From the NCBI RefSeq assembly GCF_021462225.1, contig NC_061795.1:620001-684000 (forward strand): a stretch of DNA of 64,000 nt. The letters run 5' to 3'. Shown here piece after piece: positions 21,650 to 33,757 of the stretch. Below the pieces are notes generated by a model. The model made no database searches. It was not told the DNA's origin and worked only from the letters and a program-made list of their open reading frames with translations. This DNA is from Girardinichthys multiradiatus (lineage: Eukaryota > Chordata > Actinopteri > Cyprinodontiformes > Goodeidae). Numbering within the stretch: position 1 is the stretch's first letter; every line of letters begins with the position of its first letter. The translations under genes and the position numbers were made by a program.

Positions 21650-22223
21650 ATTAAACAGTTACATTTTTAAAAATCCCAAATTTCTAACAATAATTTCAGG
21701 TATTATGCTTTGAAGGGTTGATGCTCTCCAGCCTGTCAGTTTGGATGAACGACCATATCTTACCAGGTTGCAGTTATGCTATGCCCCTTCCAGTTTTCCT
21801 TGATTGATTGAACAATGCTCTTCAATACTTCAAAGGCTGGGATATTGTCTTATGACTTCACTCTGTTTTAAAATGTCCCACAGCCCTCTCCCTGACATGC
21901 CTGCTGTGTCCCTGGGTCTTCATGATGCTGTTTATTCTCTAACAAACATCTGAGGCCAGAAACAGAAGAGAAGGATTAATACTGACATAAATAACACACA
22001 TCTGAAAAGTATAGTGTGCATCTACATTCAGGCTGCTTTATTCTGATACCCCTAAATAAAACCCAATGCAACCAACGGCATTTAGAAATCATCTAATTAG
22101 TAAAGAGGATCGACTCTCTTTACTAATTAGATGATTTCTAAATGCCGTTGGTTGCATTGGGTTTTATTTAGGGGTATCAGAATAAAGCAGCCTGAATGTA
22201 GATGCACACTATACTTTTCAGAT
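21650..22223 (-). mobile_element. Tc1 relic ending in a perfect palindrome
   Basis: Plus-strand landmarks of a reversed Tc1 5' part occur: GATTGAACAATGCTCTTCAA, GGTCTTCATGATGCTGTTTA and TTCTCTAACAAACATCTGAG. The right part is the palindrome at 22000-22223, whose arms resemble the Tc1 leader (CTAAATAAAACCCAATGCAA, CATCTAATTAGTAAAGAG). Confidence 0.55.
22000..22223. repeat. Perfect inverted repeat, 108-bp arms, 8-bp spacer
   Basis: Bases 22000-22107 are the exact reverse complement of 22116-22223 in my base-by-base check; the spacer is GGATCGAC. Transcribed, it would fold into a long perfect hairpin. Pairing stops at 21999/22224. Confidence 0.93.
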
Positions 22224-23221
22224 TAAGAATAAATAAAACAATTAATGGAAAAATATGTAATATTTTCCTTCCACTTCAGTGCATCCTGACCAGAGTGGCA
22301 TACATCACCTAAATATGCACACATGGCATTCCTGCTTCAGAAGCAAAATACACATTTGAGGCCCCAACAAGTAATGCTATTTGGACTATAACAAAAATGA
22401 AATTCAAACTCAGAGGTGTAAAAATACAACCTGAACATGTTATTCGTGTTACAAAAAACTATTGTTTTATGGTTATATCTACGGCAATTGTGATTCTGTT
22501 AATTTATCTTTTTTGATTTTTATTGTGCAAAATGATATTTGTTTACAGTTGCATTGCATAGTGAAGCATTATCCTAAACAGTAATAGAATCTTTTAGACC
22601 AGACAAACAGTTTGAAAGGTAATCATACTCCATTCAGGACACTTCCAGTGACAATGACATCTTCAGCTCAGCTACTTCCAGCTCTGCCTCTTGACTTTTT
22701 GTTGCCACCACTGTCTCCAAACCATATACCAGTACAGTTGTTGCTTCCATCTTGTAAACTTTCTTTCACTTTTGCTGCTATCCTTTAGTCATAGATCACC
22801 CCTGACATTCACCTCCACCCACTCCACTCAGTCTGCACACTCCTCTTCCCCTCTCCTGTACACTGCATGTTGCCCTGGATACCAGATATTTATACTAATC
22901 CACCATCAGGACCACAGCTACAAAACCAGAAAATTACATAAATCATATAAAAAGACCCATAAGCTTTTATTCTCACCGTCTCACAATAAATCAGATTAAG
23001 CTCGTCCTGTTTTAGGTCAGCTAGGGTTACCAAAGTGACTTCTATTTGCTAAACTCCAGAATAATTAGATTTTTTTACTACTCTCTCCAAATTCAGAAGT
23101 GTACATATAAGATAGGTGTTTGACTAAACAATTTGAGAGAACCCAAATGATGATTTGAGGTTTTGTAAACTTCTGATGATTCACAGCGTTGAAGTTTAAA
23201 GGAAGCACACATGTGGACCTA
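22224..23221. other. Intergenic, no recognised feature
   Basis: AT-rich unique-looking sequence with short open frames only. It ends with the TA dinucleotide (23220-23221) at the left border of the next Tc1 element. Confidence 0.4.
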
Positions 23222-24848
23222 CAGTGCCTTGCAAAAGTATTCAGCCCCCTTGAACTTTTCAACCTCTTGCCACATTTCAGGCTTCAAACATAAAGATATA
23301 AAATTCTAATTTTGTGTGAAGAATCAACAACAAGTGAGACACAATCGTGAAGTGAAATGAAATTTATTGGATGTGTCAAACCTTTTTAACAAATAAAAAA
23401 CTAAAAGTGGGGCGTGTAATATTATTCAGCCCCCTTGCATTAATACTTTGTAGCTCCACCCTTTGCTCCAATTACAGCTGCAAGTCTCTTGGGGTTTGTC
23501 TCTATCAGTTTTCACATCAAGAGACTGAAATTCTTGCCCATTCTTCTTGTAAAACAGCTGGAGCTCAGTGAGGTTGGATGGAGAGCGTTCGTGAACATCA
23601 GTCTTCAGCTCTTTCCACAGATTCTTGATTGGATTCAGGTCTGGACTTTGACTTGGCCATTCCAACACCTGGATACGTTTATTTATGAACCATTTCATTG
23701 TAGATTTGGCTTTATGTTTTGGATCATTGTCTTGTTGGAAGATAAATCTCCATCCCAGTCTCAGGTCTCTTGCAGACTCCAACAGGTTTTCTTCCAGAAT
23801 GGTCCTGTATTTGGACCCATCCATCTTCCCATCAATTTTGACCATCTTCTCTGTCCCTGCTGATGAAAAGCAGGCCCAAACCATGATGCTGCCACCACCA
23901 TGTTTGACAGTGGGGATGGTGTGTTCAGGGTGATGAGCTGTGTTGTTTTTACACCAAACATATCGTTTTGCATTGTGGCCAAACAGTTTGATTTTGGTTT
24001 CATCTGACCAGAGCACCTTCTTCCACATGTTTGGTGTGTCTCCCAGGTGGCTTGTGGCAAACTTTAAACAAGACTTTTTATGGATATCTTTGAGAAATGA
24101 CTTTCTTCTTGCCACTCTTCCATAAAGGCCAGATTTGTGCAGTGTACGACTGATTGTTGTCCTATGGACAGACTCTCCCACCTCAGCTGTAGATCTCTGC
24201 AGTTCATCCAGAGTGATCATGAGCCTCTTGGCTGTATCTCTGATCAGTCTTCTCCTTGTTCCAGATGAAAGTTTAGAGGGACGGCCGGGTCTTGGTAGAT
24301 TTGCAGTGGTCTGATACTCCTTCCATTTCAATATGATTGCTTGCACAGTGCTCCTTGGGATGTTTAAAGCTTGGGAAATCTTTTTGTATCCAAATCTGGC
24401 TTTAAACTTCTCCACAACAGTATATCGGACCTGCCTGGTGTGTTCCTTGGTCTTCATGATGCTCTCTGTGCTTTGAACAGAACCCTGAGACTATCACAGA
24501 GCAGGTGCATTTATACGGAGACTTGATTACACACAGGTGGATTCTATTTATCATCATCAGTCATTTGGGACAACATTGGATCATTCAGAGATCCTCACTG
24601 AACTTCTGGAGTGAGTTTGCTGCACTGAAAGTAATGGTGCCGAATAATATTGCACGCCCCACTTTTCAGTTTTTTATTTGTTAAAAAAGTTTGACACATC
24701 CAATAAATTTCATTCCACTTCACGATTGTGTCCCACTTGTTGTTGATTCTTCACAAAAAATTAGAATTTTATATCTTTATGTTTGAAGCCTGAAATGTGG
24801 CAGGAGGTTGAAAAGTTCAAGAGGGCCGAATACTTTCGCAAGGCACTG
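23222..24848 (-). mobile_element. Near-complete Tc1 transposon
   Basis: The 1,627-bp element has inverted repeats of roughly 220 bp: CAGTGCCTTGCAAAAGTATT at the left, and the right end terminating CTTTCGCAAGGCACTG. TA flanks the left end; the right flank is AA, probably a point change of the duplicated TA. One long transposase frame lies on the minus strand. Intact frame and long similar ends indicate recent arrival. Confidence 0.9.
23426..24457 (-). pseudogene. Tc1 transposase with catalytic Glu replaced by Lys
   Basis: A 343-codon uninterrupted frame, the usual Tc1 length, starts MKTKEHTRQVRYTVVEKF. Two N-terminal helix-turn-helix regions precede a GRPSKLSSGTRRRL linker. The DD34E catalytic core is visible: first Asp in LWSDETKI, second in FQQDNDPKHK, but the third motif reads SPDLNPIKNLWKEL where DLNPIENLW is expected (AAG instead of GAG near 23620). 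That loses the third metal-binding acid, so the protein should not catalyse transposition although it might still bind ends. The tail after QSLDVKTDRDKP differs from usual, suggesting a late frameshift. Confidence 0.88.
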
Positions 24849-24859
24849 AATTTGAACCA

Positions 24860-25870
24860 AACTGCTTCTTTGTATGATATCCTGGAAAAATAATAGCATT
24901 AATCAGCCAAAAAGGAAGAAAAGGACCTTCTCAAGTCTGGTTTACTCTAATCTCCAGATGCCAGAAGGTGCCATGTTCATCTGCTTAAACAATTCAATGC
25001 AAGTATGAAACGTGTTGGGATGTCCAGGCATGATATTTTCAGAAAGAAGACAGGTTCTGTGTTCATGAGACGGTGTGAAAATGGCCACATCAACTCTAGA
25101 TCAATAGCAAAAGTCTGAAATCGATGGCTCAACACTGAATCAAGTCCTGTACCGACACAGGTTGAAAGGCCAATCAGAGAAGACGTCATTACTCCAAAAG
25201 CAACAAAAATGCCAGAGTGAAGTTGGCAATAGAACTCAGAGACAAAGACCTTTTAATGGTCTTATGACACTAAAATTGCAGTGGCCGTAATGACAATCAA
25301 TACATTGGGGAAAAAAAGAGGAACACTTGAAAGCTTAGGAACACCATCCCAAATGTGAAGTACGGAGGTGACAGCATCATGTTGTGTGGGTGTTTTGCTG
25401 CACAATGGTCTGGTGGACTTCACAAAACAAAAGGCATCACAAAGAATGAACTTTGTTTTAGGAAATACTGAGGCAGCATCTTAAGAGCTCGGCCATTAAG
25501 ATAAAGCTTGGGTGCCGAAGGGTCTTCCACATAAACAATGACCCTAAGCATACTGCCATATTAGCTGCGGTGAAGTGGTGAAGGTCAACATAATCAATGT
25601 TTGGAGTAGACATCACAGTCCTGATCTTAGCCCCATAGAGAATTTTTGGGCAGAGTTGGAAAAAGCATGTGTGAGCAAGTTGGCCCACAAACTGGAGTTA
25701 CACCAATGGACCAAAACCTTGTAGAAGAACATCAAAAATCCTTGACCCAAATCATGCAGTTTAAAAAGTAGGTTTACCAAATACCAAGGAAAGGTATATA
25801 AACTTCTGATTTGGAAGAAAGCAATATTCTGGCATTTGGCAAATTTTGATAATCCTTACTGACGTAAAAC
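24860..25870 (+). mobile_element. Ancient Tc1-like transposase relic
   Basis: Plus-strand traces of a Tc1-like transposase include the segment CCCAAATGTGAAGTACGGAG...GGTGACAGCATCATG (motif equivalent to VKYGGGSIM) near 25350, and AATGACCCTAAGCATACTGC (NDPKHTA-like) near 25536. Many stops and indels. The family differs from the neighbour at 23222-24848. Confidence 0.55.
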
Positions 25871-27310
25871 ATGAAAGGTTTAGTCTGATTTAATGTCCCA
25901 CAGTAAGAGGAAAAGGTGATGCGTCTTTTGATAGAGAGTATTCACCAAGTCAATTATTTTCTGCTAAACATGAGATTAGTATGCACTGTAGGTTTTGTAA
26001 AACTAATCTGACATAAATCTGTAAGATTTGTTGATCAATGTGTTACACTATACATTTAAAGAGAAGGACAAACAGCCATTATCACTATGGCCTATGAGTT
26101 CTGTGTTAAATATCTTCAGTCTGCCGACATCAGCATATTAAATATGAAATAAAAGCAGTTATTAACACAGAGGAGCATTTTCACTAAATTGTAACCATAG
26201 TCGACTAATGGCATATTGTAAAATCCTGCAGGTTAAAACTTTCAAAACTGAAGATTAGGGGCCCCAAATCTAGATCTCTGGTACAATTTTGCTGCCTTGT
26301 TTCTTCACAAAGACAGATGAACAAGCAATAAGGATGCAAAATTAACATAAGGATGATAAATGAGTTTAGCAGAATTTTGTTTAAATGACACTTTTCAAAT
26401 TACAAATGTATTTGCAAGTAGATATTTACAGAAGTGTTTTATTCATAACAGATATTACAGATGCATAGAGACAAGACAAAAATGGCATGCATTTAACAAG
26501 AACAACGATTCTTCTTTTACAAGGTATTTTCATATATTACAAGAATAAAGGGCAGCTCACAGCATCTTGTTTTGTCATGCACAGAGCACCACTCATTAAC
26601 ACATTTACAACAGACGTACATCACAGTAATTCACTCATAAACATTAAATTTGACTTCTTTAAAAGACAGCAGTGATGTTTATATAGTACAGAATAACACA
26701 ACGTGGAAATCTATGGATGAAACACAAAAAATGATGGGAAACTCATCAGCTTTCTAAATCATTAAGGCGCCTTCAGAAAACCCAAAAAACTGAGGATATA
26801 GTATGAGAAATCCACTGGATGTTTATTAGCTGACTATAGTGCAAAGAAAACACTGCTGAATGAGTTTGTGTAATTTCTAAAAATGATTTTATTAGATATT
26901 ACATGACAGACCGATGACCAGTTGTGGCTTGAATGAAATAAACTAATCTTCCAAACCAAACTGAGCTGTAAATGGTGCTGGGTCTGAATCAAAAATGTCT
27001 GCTAGTTTTCTGAACAATTTCCATGAAAATTAGCTAATTGTGGCCAAAAAAACTGCCGTTAGAGAAGATGTTAATACCACCTTTTGTATTATTGACAAAC
27101 AAAATGTAAAACTACATGATGAAGCATGAATATGTGTTTCAGATACATACATTTTTTTTATATTACTTAAAGTACAACCAACATTAAGGCAAGAATTTTA
27201 TATTTGAACCTGGCACAATGATTTCAAAGCTTAGTGCAAAGAACCTGACTGGCCTGCAGAACAATGACCTCTCCTGCTTCCATGATTGTTTGGAGCAAAT
27301 CCATAATATA
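25871..27310. other. Unassigned, possibly distal hapln3 3' UTR
   Basis: Unique-looking AT-rich DNA without recognised repeats. A minus-strand AATAAA is present near 26437. Whether hapln3 transcripts reach this far cannot be judged from sequence alone. Confidence 0.3.
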
Positions 27311-27848
27311 TAGTGCTGTGTAAAAGTATTCACACCAGTTTTTAATTTGTCCTGTTATAACCACAAATGTCAATATATTTATTTTATATTTAGGGATTTT
27401 TCTGATAAACCAACAAAGTAGAACATAACTTTCAAGTGGAAGAACATTTTTTTCAAAATTGTCTGAAAGATGTGGACAAGAGATGCACAACTCAGGTGGG
27501 AGAATCTCTTGACAGGATAACTCTTAGCTGTGTCCCATTTGCAGTTTACAACAAGCCATGTAGAAGATACAGCAAACATGTGGAAGAAAGTGATCTGATC
27601 AAACAGAAACACTTTGACTCTGTGACATGTGGTGGAAAACTCTTGTTGCACATACCAATACTGCCACCACCTGAAACATGGTGGTATAGCATCAGCATGC
27701 TACAGGGATGCTTTTCTTCAGCAGGGACAGGGAAGCTGGCCTGTTTAAAGGGCAATTCTGGAAGAAAGTCCTGTAGAGGCTGCAAAAGACTTAAGACTGA
27801 GGTGGAGGTTCATCTTTCAGCAGGACAACAATAGTAAACTTACAGTTA

Positions 27849-28122
27849 TAGATACAACTGAACAGTTTAGATCAGGGGTGTCAAACTCTGGTCCTCAAGG
27901 GCCAGTATCCTGCAACTTTTAGATGTGTCCCTGGTCCAACACACCTGAATGAAGTGGCTAATTTGCTTCCTCAACATGCACCCAGGTTCTAGGGAGCCCA
28001 ACTTATGAGCTAATAATTTGATTCAAGTGTGTTGAAGCAGAGACACATCTAAAAGTTGCAGGATACCGGCCCTTGAGGACCAGAGTTTGACACCCCTGAT
28101 CTAAACTGTTCAGTTGTATCTA
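27849..28122. repeat. Long imperfect palindrome spanning the MITE and its flanks
   Basis: The inverted symmetry does not stop at the MITE ends: the 24 bp outside the left end (TAGATACAACTGAACAG...) are present in perfect reverse complement outside the right end (28099-28122). Confidence 0.85.
27873..28098. mobile_element. hAT-type MITE (CAGGGGTGTCAAACTC ends)
   Basis: A 226-bp non-coding element whose ends CAGGGGTGTCAAACTCTGGT are inverted at 28079-28098. Terminal inverted repeats extend about 80 bp with a few mismatches. GTTTAGAT at 27865-27872 recurs at 28131-28138, a candidate 8-bp hAT target duplication, but 32 bp separate the right terminus from it. Confidence 0.75.
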
Positions 28123-28566
28123 CATCTGTTGTTTAGATCAAAGCCCATTGTTGTGTTAGAATTGCCCAGTCAAAGTCCAAAGCTAAAAGCAATTCAGAAT
28201 CTGCAGCAAAACTTGAGATGAGATGTCTACAGAAACTCTTCATCCGATCTTACTGAGCTATTTTGTCAAAAATGATGGGTGAAAATGTCTCTAGATGTGC
28301 AAGGAAACATACTCTAAAGGAATTACAACAAAATCCGGTTCTACAAATTACTGACTGAAGGGGGCTGCATACAAATACAAATGCAGGCCACAATTTGTTC
28401 TAATAAAATATAAAATACCCTGAAACATTTCCATCCCACTTCACAATTATGCAGAGCTTTACATGGGTCTATCTCATAAAGTCCCAATAAAATAAAATAG
28501 AGTCTATGGTTGTCTTGTGACAAAATGTGAAAAAGTTCAACAAATGTTCATACTCTTGCATGGTAA

Positions 28567-28914
28567 GGTACCAATATCCTACCAAACAGCTGTCCCTGAC
28601 CGGTATTAATGTGAATAATTATAGCAACTATCTGTAGTCATGTAGCAGAAGCTGTGGTGGAAAACTTCCCAAATTTTGAACAGATGATGCAGTGCTCCAG
28701 TGGTATCCACATCCTTTTAATCATACTGTGTTGTATCAACTTGGAGAGGTTTCACAAAATGGACGTGCGTTGATTAGAAAAAACAGTTGACTGACAGTCA
28801 GGTTCAATGCTAGAAAATAGTCTTTTAAAGATGCAGTGTCCATTTTAAAAACAAAGAAATATAGAAGCTGTCTTCCTGCCACTTTGGACCCAGGCTTGTT
28901 GTGAGTGACAGCAT
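28567..28914 (-). other. hapln3: Probable hapln3 3' UTR
   Basis: Non-repetitive sequence directly after the hapln3 stop codon. A minus-strand ATTAAA at 28721-28716 is a weak polyadenylation candidate; no AATAAA is close. Confidence 0.4.
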
Positions 28915-29211
<297 letters not shown>

Positions 29212-29263
29212 TCAATAAACAAAGACATTCTTAGTTTTAGACCTGTCAGGTACTCATACTGAC

Positions 29264-29566
29264 CTTTGATAGAAGCCGAGAAGCAGAAAGCGTCATATCG
29301 GTGAAGAAGCCGATGTTTTGGTCCATAGCTGCGGAGGCCAGGAGACAAATTGTCACCTCCACAACCATGCCGTGGGACTGTGATGGGATACTGCACTGTG
29401 CCATCAGCCAACCAACCAGCATTGCACCAGTGCAGCCCCTCCTCCCACGCTGTGAGGAGTTGTTCAAATGTAGCCAGAGTGGCATCCTGATCCAGGCATG
29501 CTTGTTGGGCCCAAAAGAAGTTCAAATGGTAGCGTCCTTTCTGAGAGTGATAGGGAAATACAAAAC
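29264..29566 (-). CDS. hapln3: hapln3 exon: link module 1
   Basis: The 303-bp exon, acceptor TTTCTAG, donor GTCAGT, encodes GFVFPYHSQKGRYHLNFFW through YDAFCFSASIK. Four cysteines and NAGWLADGTVQYPI are present. In acan the matching module is split into 175 + 128 bp, which also totals 303. Confidence 0.96.
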
Positions 29567-30492
29567 CTAGAAAGCAAAAGTATTTTACAACACAAATTCT
29601 TACAATTCAAAACAGCCTAAATCAGTCTCACTAACACTAAGTTAGAATTTGAACATCAAAACTAGAATATATTAATGCAACCTTCTGAGTCCCTGAATTC
29701 CTCACCTGAAAAACATTATATTGACACCCTATAAAAGAAGATTATCTCCAAAGGTGTAGTGAAGAGTGGGTTTGGTTTAAAAATGTGTTTGGTAAAAACG
29801 ATTAATTGACTAAAATGAACTCGCTTCTTAAACCAAGTTATCATCAGGTAGTAGTTGAAAGGGTAAACCCTATAAACAGCTCCATGAGAGTACTTGTCTG
29901 CAGCGTTTTTTGTTAAAGTGATACAAATAATTTTCAATCATATTTCCAGACTTTCTACAGCATCTGATAAAGGTTCAAATCATCTGGTCAGTTTCATGGT
30001 GCATCTACACTGCCTTGCAAAAATATTGATACTGCTGGAACCTTTTTACATTTGGTTACATTTACAACTAACTGCCTTTTAGAAGTCATCTAATGAATAA
30101 ATAGTGTCTTGATGTATGTGATTTAATCTCGGTATAAATCCAGCCGTTCTGTGAAGGCCTCTGAGGTTTGTAAGGGAACATTCATGATCAAGCAGCATCA
30201 TGGAGACTCTTTAGATGCCGCTGACTTAAACTCACAGTCCAGCGAGTAGAGCATTAATAAAGTGAAACAGACATGAGGCCCGTGGTAACCCTGGGTGAGC
30301 TGCAGAGATCCGCAGCTCAGGTGTAAGAATCTGTTAATAGGCCTATTATACAAGCAGTTTCAATGATGCATGAATGTGTTCATCTAATTAGAATACATTA
30401 AAGTTTGCGTTTTGATGTGAAAGTGTTTTTTTATTATTAGTCTTCATATCTTCGCAAGGCACTGCTAAGCCCAAAACTCAAGTGCATCTCAC
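29567..30492 (-). other. hapln3: hapln3 intron with Tc1-derived insertion
   Basis: The intron between the Ig and first link exon. Roughly half (30008-30464) is a Tc1-derived element; 29640-30007 shows no recognised feature. Confidence 0.6.
30008..30464 (+). mobile_element. Internally deleted Tc1 element next to the hapln3 Ig exon
   Basis: The left end CACTGCCTTGCAAAAATATT follows a TA, and the right end is CTTCGCAAGGCACTG. Inside are the Tc1 leader (AGAAGTCATCTAATGAATAA) and the start region (AAGCAGCATCATGGAGACTC), with most of the transposase deleted. Its right end is 27 bp from the splice donor of the hapln3 Ig exon. Confidence 0.75.
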
Positions 30493-30882
30493 CCCTCAGC
30501 TCCAACTCCACCGTCACGCTGTCATCCTCCAGGCCGTCGATCACCTCACAGCGGTACCGCCCGGTGTCGTTCAGCTGCAGCTCATTAATCACAAGAGACA
30601 TGTCTCCTGGAGCTGAGCGACGCAGGCGCACACGGCCTTTGAAGCTGCCGTAGCTGCGATGACGGTTGCCCATGGCGACCATAACTTCAGTTTCCACGGG
30701 AAAGGCTTCGTTTGAGGTGATGGTGTTGGCAGGCAACCAGGACCATTTGACCCGGGTCCTGCGTGGTGTGTTCAGTTCGGGTTCGTAGCGGTAGTGACAG
30801 GGAAGGGTGACACTGCTCCCCCTGGTGGCTGACACTGAATGCTGGGGCGATTCCACATGGAGACGAATCCCATTGAAATAAA
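30493..30882 (-). CDS. hapln3: hapln3 exon: immunoglobulin V-set domain
   Basis: The 390-bp exon, acceptor TTTTTCTAG, donor GTGAGA, starts IYFNGIRLHVESPQHSV and ends VTVELELRG. Cysteines lie in VTLPCHYRYEP and GRYRCEV, with RVKWSWL between and NDTGRYRCEVIDGLEDD after. In link proteins this domain binds the Ig domain of proteoglycan G1. Confidence 0.96.
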
Positions 30883-32995
30883 CTAGAAAAAGGTTGAAGA
30901 GACAAGAAACGTCGTGTGTTCAGAGTCTGAAACTGAGTGACTTTAAACCAAATGAGCTGCTTTTAACTAGTTGTCATTAAATGACCAACAGAAGGTAAGA
31001 GGGAAAGACCAAGGGAATGACAGCTCCAGCTGAAGTACACAGTAGTAAGCAAAGAGACAGATTTGATGGGTCTTCCCATGAAGATAGTGAAAAATGATGC
31101 TGAAGTTAGATCAAGAAAATGTAGATACAATGTTTGTTTTGTGGGTATTGATGGAGAAATATAGACAAAGTCAAAAGGAGCTTGTCTGCATATCTAGAGA
31201 AAAAAGAGCTTTGGTCATTTAAGTTTGGGAAGGAAGAGTGTGACCAAAATGCAGGACATGTACAAGAACAATGAAACAGTGACAATAACGTTGAGGATCT
31301 CTAGTGAGAGTATGGGTAAGAGGAAAAAAAGCTTGGATAGGTAGCGTCTAGAGAAGAGGAACGAAGGCCAGTAGAAGCAAGACAAAATATGTTTGTACAT
31401 GAGAGGGAGACAGATGGAACATTGAAGCTGCAAAGAATGAAGGTAAATATTATTAATATTGGAAACACTGTGTAGTGCATCAACAGCATTGTCAAGGGTG
31501 ACTTGTGACAGAAGAATGGGTGCGAGAGTGAAAAAGGACGGTTGACAAGATGCCAGGAAGACCTGCTATGGTGTGTGGTTTAGGGATGGTTGCATATGAT
31601 GCAGATGAGAGAGTGGTTATACTGGGAATGTCAAGCTGCCAGAGAAAAGAGGAAAGTAACAGAGCATATGCAGTGGTTGGTATGACATGGGAGGATGCTG
31701 AGAGGTGGATGATCTGCTAGGGTGACCCCAAAAGGGAGCAAATGAAAGAAGAAGAAAATCCACCAGGACTCCCTATACTATAACACAGCTAATGCCGAGT
31801 AATGCCATTAAACATTTGATGAATTCTACATGAGAAAAGTTTTTAAAAAGATCTTATTTTCGTTGATCAGTAATGCATGTGAACAGGTTTACAAAGCCAC
31901 AATTGTATAAGCATTTAAAGCCATTATTAAATTATTTAATAAAGTCCACGCAGTAGAAGCAGAACTATAACCATAAGACTGTCATCATGTGACGTTTCTT
32001 GTTAAGTTAAACCTGCAAAAAGCTAGATCTGAATTATTTAGTGTTTTCTAGACAAAGCAGACTAAAAAAGGTGATTTAGAGAAGCTGATAAAATAGGCGA
32101 ATGACTATAAACTAGTATATCTGAATCCGTGTCAATTGAACTGTGAGCTAGTTCCACAACTACCAACACTGGGAAATATGTATTAGTAGTATAAACACTT
32201 TGTTGTTTGCCTTTTGTCAACCAAAAGTTGATTCATTCTTAACTTACATTTATGAAACAAACTGAAATATTGCATTGATTACTTTTCTTTTGGATTTCTT
32301 CTTTGTTGGCTACATAACAAATTGCCCCTAGGGCACAGTACAGTTTATCTTGATCTTAAATTCGTGCTGTGGAGACAGGTTTTAACTATCTCCGATTCTA
32401 TTCTATCCTGGATATCTGTTGTTATAAAAAAGAACAACATGGCAATAATGAAATTTGGTGTTAAAAGTCCCAACATTATACTTTTACTCTCCTTCATATT
32501 CTTTCGTTTTGACAAGTCAAAGTCCCATGTGAAAAGCTTTAAAGGTTCGAACCATGTTTCATATACAAAATGAGATATTAACTAAATATATATTTCCAGT
32601 GATTTTGAGAATGGTTATAATAGTCTGGTATATTTAGCTGTTTTTGTTGACTGTTGATACTGCACAAAGCCATAATATAATTGGTTCAATGTCTCTAGAA
32701 AAGCTGCAGAAACATGAACTTAGACACTAATTAAGGGGAAAGGAGGATAAAACAACATCCTAACATAAAGGAGACCAACATCACTCTGTGGAAAACTCTG
32801 CTTTGATAACACTGGCTGACTGAGCCTCATAAATGACAGAGTACTCCTTCTCCCACATCCAGGTCATTTCCAGCCAGCTTTCTTATAATGTAATCATATG
32901 TTGCTTGAAGCTCATCTGACTCTGAGAAGCACATAGACAAATACCTGCAAAGCCTTGTCATTTCATTTAATCAAAGACCCACAAAGAGCACCTAC
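30883..32995 (-). other. hapln3: hapln3 intron between signal-peptide and Ig exons
   Basis: About 2.1 kb. The segment from about 31450 to 31760 is a LINE tail (listed separately); the rest shows no recognised repeat or open frame. Confidence 0.5.
31450..31760 (+). mobile_element. RTE/Rex3-like LINE 3' tail
   Basis: GAGAGGTGGATGATCTGCTA, GGGTGACCCCAAAAGGGAGC and GAAAGAAGAAGAAAA match the characteristic 3' ending of this LINE group in fish. Upstream homology fades; the left border is a guess. Confidence 0.45.
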
Positions 32996-33128
32996 TCTCT
33001 CCGTTTCCGTTCCCGTTGCTGATGTCCTCGTAGTGAAACCCGTTGTTGTACCCGAAGCTCCTGCTCTGGCCCAAGGGCAGCAGCAGGTACAGGCAGGCAA
33101 CCAATAGGGGGCGTGAAAGATACAGCAT
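32996..33128 (-). CDS. hapln3: hapln3 first coding exon: start codon and signal peptide
   Basis: ATG at 33128-33126 opens MLYLSRPLLVACLYLLLPLG, a good signal peptide (hydrophobic core, small residues before cleavage), then QSRSFGYNNGFHYEDISNGN. The donor after 32996 is GTAGGT and joins in phase 1 to the Ig exon. The in-frame ATG further upstream (33167) lies beyond the CCCCTCAG acceptor at 33143-33142 and is intronic, so 33128 is the start. Exonic 5' UTR here is only 33141-33129. Confidence 0.93.
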
Positions 33129-33141
33129 GACGCCGTCTACC

Positions 33142-33757
33142 CTGAGGGGAAGATGGGCAAAATACACTCCTCTTTATTCAACTCAGATTCATTTATATAT
33201 ACTTTTTATGACATAACCATACATTCAATGCAAGAAAAACGGTAATGGGTGTAAAACAAAATAAGCCTCAATGCTAAAGATGTAAGCCTCACTTGTACTA
33301 AAACCAGTTTAACAACATCATTTAAGCATGTGCTATAATAAAAACGTACGTTTTATCAAATTCTGTAATTATGAAGCAAAAGGTGACAGTTATAAGTACT
33401 TTTTTTCTGGGATCATTTAGGCTTTTTAAATAAAAAGTTAGGAATTGTAAATAAGAGACATTAAAAGGTACTGCTGATAATAAAGGATGCTTTAAAGACG
33501 CAGCAACTCAATTAGGTGGATATATTTCTTTCCGCAGGTAAGAGCTAGAAATGCTATAAACGTGTTATAATACCAATAAGATGTTTTTCTTTTTCAACGC
33601 AATCATGGTGCGTCGTGGATAGTCACAGTTTTTTGAGTTTTAACTGATCCCTCAAGCTGTAATAAACCACATTAAAAACGTGTTTCAAACACAGAACGTG
33701 TTAACTATCAAGAAAAGAATGTGGAAAAAGTCCCTCCGTGGGGAAAATGTCACTCAC
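33142..33757 (-). other. hapln3: hapln3 intron 1 (within 5' UTR)
   Basis: Bounded by the donor GTGAGTGAC (33757 downward) and the acceptor CCCCTCAG (33142). No repeat recognised. Confidence 0.6.

Larger units (their letters stand above)
27311..28566 (+). mobile_element. Decayed Tc1 element hosting a hAT-type MITE
   Basis: The left end resembles GTGCTGTGTAAAAGTATTCA and the right end TTCATACTCTTGCATGGTA. Plus-strand transposase traces include TGAAACATGGTGGTATAGCA near 27672 and GTTAGAATTGCCCAGTCAAA near 28155. The host sequence is interrupted at GTTTAGAT by the insertion described next. Confidence 0.65.

Noticed and set aside
33129..33167. Upstream in-frame ATG of hapln3 (33167)
   Set aside because: It lies upstream of the CCCCTCAG acceptor, so it is intronic.
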